5,784 bases of DNA from an uncultured Campylobacter sp. GTDB lineage: Bacteria; Campylobacterota; Campylobacteria; Campylobacterales; Campylobacteraceae. Under the pieces are notes generated by a model. The model ran no database searches, was not told where the DNA came from, and saw nothing but the letters and a program-made list of their open reading frames with translations. The stretch is from positions 1 to 5,784 of the forward strand of contig CALISV010000048.1 of assembly GCA_938041615.1 (NCBI GenBank), written 5' to 3'. Both the position numbers and the translations under genes were made by a program. Position 1 is the first letter of the stretch. Each line of letters opens with the position of its first letter. Below, in pieces: positions 1 through 5,458 of this stretch.

Positions 1-1411
1 GATGAACGCGATTTTGGCGGTATTTGCTCTAAAAGACAGCGACGCGGGGCTCATCGAAGCCGATGTGAATAGTGAATTTGGGATGGACGAGTTCGGCCTG
101 CAAAACGAGACGCCGAATAACTTCAGGCTCGTAAAAGACCGCTCCGTGCGCTATTTCATCAACTCTCAATCGGTCTCGAAAAAAAATCTAAGCACGATCG
201 CCGGCGAATACGTGAAATTTTTAGGCGCGAAAAACGCCGGCGAAATGAGTAGCGGCAGCTTGCTAAAATTACTTGATTTTATCGCCGAGAAAAAAGATGC
301 GGCGCACGCTCAAAGCCTATCGGAGCTTCAAAGCGCTTTTGTGGAATTTAGCCGCACAAAAAAGCAGCTGGATGAAATTTTAGATCAAGAGCGCAAGATT
401 GAGGAGTTAAAGGAATTTGCTCGCTTCGAGATTGAAAAAATCGAGCGCGTATCGCCTAAGATCGGCGAATATGAGGAGCTTTTGCAGATCAAAAAAAAGC
501 TTAGTAAAAAAGATAAGATTGAGGAACTTTGGGCTAGGGCGCAGGGTGTTTTTGAGTTGGAGCGCAGCGTCATCGAAGCGCTAAGTCTTAGCGGACTGGA
601 TAGCGCGTTTTTTGAGGATGCGATGAACGAGCTGCGGCTAAAGCGAGAAAGCTTGAATTTAGACGAGCTCGAAAATATCGACATAGAGAAAATTTTAGAT
701 CGTATCGAAGCTCTTAGCGCGCTAAATAGGCGCTACGGAAGCGTAGAAGAGGCTTTAGCTACGCTTGAAGCGCGCAAGAAGGAGCTTGAGCATTACGAGC
801 AGTTAAGCTTTGAAAAAACCAAGTTGCAAGTGGAATTTAAACGTCTTAGCGAAAGCACCGCTATCCTTGCCGAAAAAATCAGCGAGGCTCGCAAGGGCAC
901 TAAAAAACGGCTCGGGGATCTGGTAAATTCCTATCTAAAGCAGCTTTATATGGACGGAGTGGAGCTTAGTTTTAAGCCTACGGCGCTTAGTGAGTGCGGC
1001 ACAGACGAAATTTGCGTCAGATTGTGCAAGACGGAATTTAAAAATTTAAGCTCAGGCGAAACGAACCGCCTACGCCTTGCTTTCATCGCGGCAAGCTTGG
1101 AGCTTACAAATAACGGCGAGGGAATTTTAATCTTAGACGAGATTGATTCAAATTTAAGTGGAAAAGAGGCGATGAGTATCGCTAACGTGCTGGTAAAAAT
1201 TTCAAAATTTTATCAAATTTTTGCGATCTCGCACCAGCCGCAGCTTAGCTCAAAGGCTGCGTCACACTTTTTAGTAAGTAAAACGAACGGCAAATCTAGC
1301 GTGAGATTATTAAGCGAAAATGAGAAAATAACAGAGCTAGCTCGTATGATAAGTGGCGAGACTATTACTGCAGAAGCCCTGGAATTCGCTAAAAAACTAA
1401 GGCAAAGCTGA
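1..1411 (+). CDS. recN: DNA repair protein RecN, 5'-truncated by the window edge
   Basis: RecN is a cytoplasmic SMC-like ATPase that acts in recombinational repair of double-strand breaks. The reading frame is open to the left edge. The ATG at position 2 is very probably internal: the residues after it (MNAILAVFAL) match what normally follows the Walker A loop, so roughly 35-40 residues including Walker A are missing. Numbering from that Met, a RecN-type segment with FINSQSV lies near 52-58, and charged coiled-coil-like helices span about 105-300. The C-terminal ATPase half has a signature motif LSSGE (349-353), Walker B ILILDEID (375-382), a D-loop SNLSG and an H-loop with His411 (ISHQPQL). 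A typical RecN ending follows (ELARMISG, then an alpha-helical tail). The signature has Ser where most ABC proteins have the first Gly. The gene ends in TGA, 125 bases before tatD. Identification is firm; the true start is not visible. Confidence 0.93.
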   Translation, partial: MNAILAVFALKDSDAGLIEADVNSEFGMDEFGLQNETPNNFRLVKDRSVRYFINSQSVSKKNLSTIAGEYVKFLGAKNAGEMSSGSLLKLLDFIAEKKDAAHAQSLSELQSAFVEFSRTKKQLDEILDQERKIEELKEFARFEIEKIERVSPKIGEYEELLQIKKKLSKKDKIEELWARAQGVFELERSVIEALSLSGLDSAFFEDAMNELRLKRESLNLDELENIDIEKILDRIEALSALNRRYGSVEEALATLEARKKELEHYEQLSFEKTKLQVEFKRLSESTAILAEKISEARKGTKKRLGDLVNSYLKQLYMDGVELSFKPTALSECGTDEICVRLCKTEFKNLSSGETNRLRLAFIAASLELTNNGEGILILDEIDSNLSGKEAMSIANVLVKISKFYQIFAISHQPQLSSKAASHFLVSKTNGKSSVRLLSENEKITELARMISGETITAEALEFAKKLRQS

Positions 1412-1450
1412 AGGAATTTTAAGCTTAAGTTTAAATCTGAAATTTTTCGC

Positions 1451-1456
1451 TACAAT
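1451..1456 (+). promoter_or_regulatory. Probable sigma-70 promoter -10 box upstream of tatD
   Basis: TACAAT sits in the sequence TTTTTCGC-TACAAT-ACCGCG, after an A/T-rich stretch with T runs (about 1417-1448). No -35 hexamer stands out, which is usual for Campylobacter housekeeping promoters, where periodic T-rich DNA replaces it. Transcription would begin near 1463 and give a leader of about 70 bases before tatD. This gap of 125 bases is the only sizeable non-coding stretch in the window, and no strong terminator for recN was seen in it. A weaker alternative -10 (TAAAAT) lies at 1500-1505. The call is based on pattern only. Confidence 0.5.
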
Positions 1457-1525
1457 ACCGCGTTTAATTTAAATTTAAGTGTGATTTTGCAAAACGACGT
1501 AAAATCCGCTTCGAAAAATTTTATC

Positions 1526-1532
1526 AAGTGAG
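1526..1532 (+). promoter_or_regulatory. Ribosome binding site that decides the tatD start
   Basis: AAGTGAG lies four bases before the ATG at 1537. It differs by little from the AAGGAG that precedes mltD with the same four-base spacing. The alternative in-frame GTG at 1528 falls within this element and has no purine-rich site upstream, so the ATG at 1537 is preferred. Confidence 0.5.
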
Positions 1533-1536
1533 TTTT

Positions 1537-2325
1537 ATGATTATAGATACACATTGCCATTTAGACGATGCTAGTTTCGACGCCGATTTGGACGCGGTGA
1601 TTGAGCGCGCCACGATTGCAGGCGTGCGCAGCATCATCATTCCCGGTGCCGATGTAGCAGACCTAGATAAGGCATGTAAAATTTCGCATGCATGGGATAA
1701 TGTGTATTTTGCCGTAGGGGTACATCCATACGAGATAGATTCTTTCGATATGGAGGTGCTGAAGCGGTATGCTGATGATCCCAAATGTGTGGGCGTTGGC
1801 GAATGCGGGCTTGATTACTTCAGACTTAAGCAGCAAGAGAGCAAGGAAACCAAAGCCTTAGAAATCTCCCGCCAAAAAGATGCCTTCATCTCACAAATCG
1901 ATCTAGCAGCACAACTTCAAAAACCACTTATAGTCCATATCCGAGAAGCAAACGAAGATAGCTTTGGAATTCTAAAAGATCGCGCCGGCGATTTATGCGG
2001 CGGTGTTTTACACTGCTTCAATGCCAGCAAGCTTTTGCTAGGTCTTAGCGAATACGGATTTTACTTCGGTATCGGCGGAGTTTTGACGTTTAAGAACGCA
2101 AAAAATTTGGTTCAAATTTTGCCCCAAATTTCGCGAGATAGGCTGCTGCTTGAAACAGATGCGCCGTATCTAACGCCTGAGCCTTTTAGGGGGCGCAGAA
2201 ACGAGCCTGCATTTACGCGATTAGTTGCGACGAAGATGGCTGAGATTTTAAATTTAAAAGAAGAAGAGGTAATGGAAATAACAACAAAAAATGCAAAGAA
2301 AATCTTTACGAAATTTAACACGTAA
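1537..2325 (+). CDS. tatD: TatD-family metal-dependent DNase/hydrolase
   Basis: A 262-residue cytoplasmic TIM-barrel hydrolase of the TatD family, whose members use two metal ions and have been reported as 3'-5' exonucleases or DNases. All expected metal ligands are present: the N-terminal HxH (His6 and His8 in DTHCHLD), Glu89 in GECGLDY, His134 in LIVHIREA, His159 in VLHCFNAS and Asp208 in LLLETDAPYLTP. GVHPYE (61-66) and the RGRRNEP segment near 218-224 are also typical. Length matches the family. The start was placed at ATG 1537 because of its ribosome site and because family members begin right at the metal motif; starting at GTG 1528 would add only three residues. It is probably the first gene of the operon, 12 bases before mltD. 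The role in cells is uncertain: the name comes from linkage to tat genes in E. coli and does not mean protein export. Base use shifts within the gene (G over C before about 1800, C over G at 1861-1950). Confidence 0.93.
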   Translation: MIIDTHCHLDDASFDADLDAVIERATIAGVRSIIIPGADVADLDKACKISHAWDNVYFAVGVHPYEIDSFDMEVLKRYADDPKCVGVGECGLDYFRLKQQESKETKALEISRQKDAFISQIDLAAQLQKPLIVHIREANEDSFGILKDRAGDLCGGVLHCFNASKLLLGLSEYGFYFGIGGVLTFKNAKNLVQILPQISRDRLLLETDAPYLTPEPFRGRRNEPAFTRLVATKMAEILNLKEEEVMEITTKNAKKIFTKFNT

Positions 2326-2337
2326 TCAAGGAGAAAA

Positions 2338-3549
2338 ATGAAAATCTTTAGAGTAATAATGCTGTGTTTGGCATGTACGGGGTGGCTTTTTGCGACCGCG
2401 GCTAGCAGCGACGCAGAGCAAACCCAAAAGATGATATTAAAAGAATTTGACATAGATGCTAAATTTTTACAAAGCTCTCACTACGCTTCTATAAAAAATT
2501 CCATCAAGGACGGTAAGAGAAAAGAGTTTACCGACACCGTCAAAAACGGCTACAAACACATCCCGATGCTTCAAAAGATCATAAACGACTCAGGTATCCC
2601 TGAGTCGTTTTTATATCTTGCTATGACGGAGTCCGGTTTTTCAAATCACATAGTTTCTAGCAAAAAAGCCATCGGAATTTGGCAGTTTATGGAGTCTACG
2701 GCAAAACTTTATGGTCTTAGAGTCGATAAATATACCGACGAGCGAAAAGACCCGATGGCGGCTACCGTTGCAGCTACAAAATACCTACAGAGTCTAAAAA
2801 ACGACTTTGGCAAGTGGTATCTTGCAATGATGGCTTACAATTGCGGCGACACTAGATTAAGGGAAGGTATTAAAAAAGCCGGAACTACCGATCTGGCAAC
2901 ATTGCTAGACGATAAAAAAAGCTATATTCCAAAAGAAACTAAAAATTTCGTCAAGAAAATTTTAGTCATTGCGCATATAGCAAAAGAGCAGGAAAATTTG
3001 CTCGCTAAAACGCAGGCTCTAAGCGGTACGAACGGTATAGAGCTATCAAAGATAGATGTCCCTGGCGGTACAACGCTGATGGAGGTAGGAGACAGCATAG
3101 GACTTAGCCTAAAAAAGATGAAAGAATACAATATGCATCTAAAATTCGTCTATACTCCGCCAACGGAAAAGCCTTATTATCTTTATATCCCATCAAATAA
3201 AAAGAAAATGTTTAGCGACAACTTCGAGGCGGCACAAAATAGAAAATTTGAAATTTATACCGTCAAAGAAATCGATACATTGCTAACTATAGCCCAAAAA
3301 ACCGGTGTAAATCATAAAATCATAAAAGAGTACAACGGACTTGCTTCAAACGAGATCAAGCCTAGTCAAAAGCTAGTTATCCCAAGTGAGCAAAACGTAA
3401 ACTATCTAGCCGAGTATATGGTAAAAAGCGGAGATACGCTTGGAGAAGTTTCGCAGAAATTTGACGTAGCGCTTGAGGATCTAAAAGAAGCTAATACGCT
3501 TATGAGCTCAAACAGCTCGATCGGAGCCAAACTTGCCGCAACCGAGTAG
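2338..3549 (+). CDS. mltD: MltD-type lytic murein transglycosylase with LysM domains
   Basis: A 403-residue secreted enzyme expected to cleave glycan strands of peptidoglycan in the periplasm, leaving 1,6-anhydro-MurNAc ends. A signal peptide (about 1-22: KIFR then a hydrophobic core) has a type I-like cleavage region near ATAAS; no good lipobox was found, unlike E. coli MltD. The SLT catalytic domain covers about 80-215: the likely catalytic Glu98 lies in AMTESGF, followed by AIGIWQFM (111-118) and AMMAYNCGD (163-171). A degenerate LysM-like stretch follows at about 240-285, then LysM at about 306-349 (ending KLVIP) and a second LysM at 360-403 whose last strand is altered (KLAATE) right before the stop. 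AAGGAG at 2328-2333, four bases before the ATG, supports the start. The last 17 bases overlap rlpA. A terminator-like inverted repeat lies in the codons for residues 82-91. Family assignment is firm; the symbol is by domain architecture. Confidence 0.9.
   Translation: MKIFRVIMLCLACTGWLFATAASSDAEQTQKMILKEFDIDAKFLQSSHYASIKNSIKDGKRKEFTDTVKNGYKHIPMLQKIINDSGIPESFLYLAMTESGFSNHIVSSKKAIGIWQFMESTAKLYGLRVDKYTDERKDPMAATVAATKYLQSLKNDFGKWYLAMMAYNCGDTRLREGIKKAGTTDLATLLDDKKSYIPKETKNFVKKILVIAHIAKEQENLLAKTQALSGTNGIELSKIDVPGGTTLMEVGDSIGLSLKKMKEYNMHLKFVYTPPTEKPYYLYIPSNKKKMFSDNFEAAQNRKFEIYTVKEIDTLLTIAQKTGVNHKIIKEYNGLASNEIKPSQKLVIPSEQNVNYLAEYMVKSGDTLGEVSQKFDVALEDLKEANTLMSSNSSIGAKLAATE
2583..2612 (+). repeat. Perfect 12-bp inverted repeat with T-tract inside mltD (terminator-like)
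   Basis: Left arm AAACGACTCAGG (2583-2594), loop TATC (2595-2598), right arm CCTGAGTCGTTT (2599-2610) is an exact reverse complement, and the T run extends to 2612. A nine-pair core with six G-C pairs, a tetraloop and TTTTT is the form of an intrinsic terminator on the plus strand. It lies about 245 bases into the gene, coding NDSGIPESF just before the catalytic Glu. The structure is directly visible; whether it terminates, attenuates or stabilises RNA is unknown. Confidence 0.9.
3523..3526 (+). promoter_or_regulatory. Ribosome binding site for the TTG start of rlpA
   Basis: GGAG within the mltD coding region lies six bases before TTG 3533. In this frame a stop occurs at 3503-3505, and the next ATG (3590) would remove nearly the whole signal peptide, so this site supports TTG as the start. 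Confidence 0.6.
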
Positions 3550-4408
3550 GGCTAAATTTATATTTTTTAGTCTATTTTTCGTATTTTTTATGAGTGGTTG
3601 TTCGTTTTTGACATCGCCGTTTGGCGGGATCACCGGTAGCGGCGGCACAAAAAAAAGCGGTAAGATAAACAGCTCAAAGGGCATGCATGAAGCAACCATG
3701 CGCCCTTATACCATAAACGGAAAAACATACTATCCGACCGTCGTAAAGGTTGGCGATAGGGCCAGCGGTATAGCTAGCTGGTACGGTCCTGATTTTCATG
3801 GCAAAAAGACTTCAAACGGCGAGACTTACGATATGCACGCTATGACGGCGGCACATAAGACTCTGCCGATGAATACGATGGTGCGCGTGACAAATATAAA
3901 AAACGGCAAAAATATCATCGTACGCATAAATGACCGCGGTCCTTTTGTTGCAGGGCGCGTGATAGATCTGTCAAAAACGGGTGCGGTGAAACTTGATGTA
4001 TTTAACGCCGGTACGGCTCCAGTTTTGCTAGAGGTCGTCGGCTTTAACGGCAATGTCGGCGGCGGAGCGGTCGTAGCATCAGCCCAGCCTAGCTCAAAAC
4101 AGCCTAGCTCGCAAAAACCGAGCACCCAGACTAAGTCGCAGCTGCAACAACAGCAGCAACAAACTTTTGTTGGCGGTATTTTCATGGTGCAAATCGGCGC
4201 ATTTAAAAATTTAAGCGGCGCAAATGCCTTTAAGCAGCAGCACGCGGGACAATACGGCAACGGCGCTTATGATACCGTTATAAAGTCCTACGAGCTTGAC
4301 GGTGGTAAAATTTACAGAGTGTTTATAAGCGGATTTAGGAGCGAAGAAGAAGCAAAAGACTTCATAAGCGCAGGGCACATCTCTGGCGCATTTTTCGTGA
4401 GGGAATAA
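3533..4408 (+). CDS. rlpA: RlpA, septal-ring lipoprotein / lytic transglycosylase (DPBB + SPOR)
   Basis: A 291-residue lipoprotein. RlpA binds peptidoglycan stripped of stem peptides, often at the division site, and in Pseudomonas aeruginosa is a lytic transglycosylase. A hydrophobic signal (9-20) precedes the lipobox-like FMSGC with Cys23 as the lipidation site. The double-psi beta-barrel covers about 78-168: ASWYGPDFHG, NGETYD (Glu97), AAHKTLPM (His108) and RINDRGPF (Asp134). The His and Asp known to be needed in P. aeruginosa are therefore kept, which suggests an active enzyme. A low-complexity linker (about 172-212) has QPSSK-like repeats and six Gln. A SPOR domain follows (about 215-280: FMVQIGAFKN and YRVFISGF). 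The start is TTG, 17 bases inside mltD, backed by GGAG at 3523-3526 and by a complete signal peptide from this start. It is one base from hisB. Production and action together with MltD are likely from the overlap. Confidence 0.92.
   Translation: MPQPSRAKFIFFSLFFVFFMSGCSFLTSPFGGITGSGGTKKSGKINSSKGMHEATMRPYTINGKTYYPTVVKVGDRASGIASWYGPDFHGKKTSNGETYDMHAMTAAHKTLPMNTMVRVTNIKNGKNIIVRINDRGPFVAGRVIDLSKTGAVKLDVFNAGTAPVLLEVVGFNGNVGGGAVVASAQPSSKQPSSQKPSTQTKSQLQQQQQQTFVGGIFMVQIGAFKNLSGANAFKQQHAGQYGNGAYDTVIKSYELDGGKIYRVFISGFRSEEEAKDFISAGHISGAFFVRE
3677..3707 (+). repeat. Bulged 11-bp inverted repeat inside rlpA
   Basis: AAGGGC (3677-3682), a two-base AT bulge, then GCATG (3685-3689) can pair with CATGC (3697-3701) and GCCCTT (3702-3707) around the loop AAGCAAC. 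It is GC-rich but has no T run after it, so it does not look like a terminator. It lies in the segment between signal peptide and DPBB domain. The function is unknown and the structure could be chance within coding sequence. Confidence 0.6.
4085..4162 (+). repeat. Low-complexity linker repeats in rlpA (15-base units and Gln codons)
   Basis: Three 15-base units at 4085-4099, 4100-4114 and 4115-4129 encode QPSSK, QPSSQ and KPSTQ; the first two share CAGCCTAGCTC exactly. After a short spacer, CAG/CTG/CAA/CAG codons at 4139-4162 encode QLQQQQQQ. Together they form the flexible linker between the DPBB and SPOR domains of RlpA. Such tracts can change length by slippage without breaking the frame. 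Confidence 0.85.
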
Positions 4409-4409
4409 A

Positions 4410-4973
4410 ATGCAAAGAAAGACAAAAGAGACGGATATCAGCCTAGAGCTTGAAATTTACGGTAGCGGGAAAGCTGAGATAAGCACGGGTATAGGGTTTT
4501 TCGATCATATGCTTGAGGCTTTTTGCAAGCACGCTCTTTTTGATATGAAGGTTGTCTGCAAGGGCGATCTGCACGTAGATTTTCATCATAGCGTAGAGGA
4601 CGTGGGTATAGTTATCGGGCAGGCTTTGCGCGAAAAAATTTATCCGCTTAGCGGAGTCGAGAGATTTGGCGAAGCGACGGTGGTGATGGACGAGGCGGCG
4701 GTAAACTGCGCCCTTGACCTCTCAAATCGCCCGTTTTTGGTATACGAGAGTATAAACGAGGGCAAGGTCGGCGAATTTGACGTAGAGCTGGCGAACGAAT
4801 TTTTCCAAGCCCTAGCGTTTAATGCCGCAATCACGCTGCATATCGCTAAAATTCGCGGACGAAACTCTCATCATATTTTAGAGGCGAGTTTTAAAGCCTG
4901 TGCCGTCGCACTAAGAAGAGCCTTGGCTAAAAATTCCAGGATCGGCGTGCCTAGCACAAAAGGCGTGTTATGA
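4410..4973 (+). CDS. hisB: Imidazoleglycerol-phosphate dehydratase HisB (monofunctional)
   Basis: A 187-residue cytoplasmic enzyme that converts imidazole glycerol phosphate to imidazole acetol phosphate, the sixth step of histidine synthesis. Manganese-binding and catalytic motifs are intact: FFDHML (30-35), FHHSVEDVG (58-66) and NSHHILEASFKA (152-163), with the usual PSTKG end (181-185). Length is that of a single IGPD domain, so the N-terminal HAD histidinol-phosphatase domain of E. coli-type HisB is absent. GAGGGAA at 4399-4405 precedes the ATG, which lies one base after the rlpA stop. The TGA stop overlaps the kdsC start in ATGA. Histidinol phosphatase must come from elsewhere; the HAD enzyme next door resembles KdsC, not that enzyme. 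It is isolated from other his genes within this window and sits in an envelope cluster. Confidence 0.96.
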   Translation: MQRKTKETDISLELEIYGSGKAEISTGIGFFDHMLEAFCKHALFDMKVVCKGDLHVDFHHSVEDVGIVIGQALREKIYPLSGVERFGEATVVMDEAAVNCALDLSNRPFLVYESINEGKVGEFDVELANEFFQALAFNAAITLHIAKIRGRNSHHILEASFKACAVALRRALAKNSRIGVPSTKGVL

Positions 4974-5458
4974 TAGAGATTATATTTTTAGACGTCGACG
5001 GATGCCTAACCGACGGCAAGATCGTCTATAGTCCAAACGGCGACGAGCTTAAATTTTTTGACGTCAAGGACGGATACGCCATCGAGAGCTGGCTAAAGCT
5101 CGGGAAAAAAGTTGCAATCATCACGGGCAGAAGCTCACCTATCGTTGAAAAAAGGGCGCAGGATCTAAAGATAACGCACGTCTATCAAGGCGTTAGCGAT
5201 AAGCTTAAAATCGCAAAACAGATACTAGAATTTGAAGGGTTGGAGTTTGAAAACGCTGCAGCCATAGGTGATGATTATAACGACTACAAGCTGCTAAAAA
5301 GCGTCGGATGGAGCTTTAAGCCCAAAAATGCAATCAAAGAGCTTGAAGTAAGAACAAAACTAAACTATAAAGGCGGCAACGGCGCGGTGCGCGAGATGAT
5401 AGAGATACTTATCCGCAGCGAGGGCCTAATGCAAGAGTGGGCTAAGCGTTGGTTATAA
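4970..5458 (+). CDS. kdsC: KdsC-type 3-deoxy-D-manno-octulosonate 8-phosphate phosphatase
   Basis: A 162-residue cytoplasmic HAD phosphatase without a cap domain that releases phosphate from KDO 8-phosphate, giving KDO for the lipopolysaccharide inner core. HAD motifs in order: LDVDGCLTDG with nucleophile Asp8 and acid/base Asp10; ITGR (51-54); Lys78; and AIGDDYND (98-105) for Mg binding. FFDVKDGYAI (29-38) and the C-terminal GGNGAVRE (135-142) are the marks that separate KdsC from other HAD proteins. It is somewhat shorter than the roughly 180-190 residues of gammaproteobacterial KdsC. The ATG overlaps the hisB stop by four bases, and the end overlaps lptC by ten bases. Placement directly before lptC fits a lipopolysaccharide role. 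A histidinol-phosphatase function is possible in principle because of hisB next door, but the motifs favour KdsC. Confidence 0.92.
   Translation: MIEIIFLDVDGCLTDGKIVYSPNGDELKFFDVKDGYAIESWLKLGKKVAIITGRSSPIVEKRAQDLKITHVYQGVSDKLKIAKQILEFEGLEFENAAAIGDDYNDYKLLKSVGWSFKPKNAIKELEVRTKLNYKGGNGAVREMIEILIRSEGLMQEWAKRWL

Noticed and set aside
2..4. ATG at position 2 as the true recN start
   Set aside because: The frame is open to the window edge and the protein from here lacks Walker A; the residues match the helix that follows the P-loop, so the gene begins upstream.
579..593. Palindrome CGCTAAG-T-CTTAGCG in recN, with similar TTAGCGCGCTAA at 714-725
   Set aside because: CTTAGC is the common Leu-Ser codon pair in these genes and recurs widely, so it looks like codon use and not a binding site.
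385..684. Reverse-strand open frame of 99 codons, Ser/Phe-rich
   Set aside because: It is the shadow of the charged coiled-coil region of recN; composition is what complementing Glu/Lys codons gives.
1417..1435. Possible recN terminator around TTAAGCTTAA
   Set aside because: The palindrome has no loop and no GC-rich stem, so it does not form a credible intrinsic terminator.
1483..1506. Inverted repeat GATTTT...AAAATC in the tatD leader
   Set aside because: Six mainly A-T pairs around a 12-base loop are too weak and too common in this AT-rich leader to call a riboswitch or operator.
1528..1530. GTG as the tatD start
   Set aside because: No ribosome site precedes it, and it overlaps the purine-rich element that serves ATG 1537; TatD proteins normally begin at the metal motif.
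2346..2380. Lipobox in MltD around CLAC
   Set aside because: The residues before either Cys do not fit the lipobox pattern, and the hydrophobic stretch continues past them to a type I-like site.
2112..2453. Reverse-strand open frame across the tatD-mltD junction
   Set aside because: It overlaps two well-supported genes and has no recognisable domain or start signal.
3826..4260. Reverse-strand open frame of 144 codons, Cys-rich
   Set aside because: It is antisense to the rlpA domains; its Cys run is simply the complement of the Gln codons and no ribosome site or family motif was seen.
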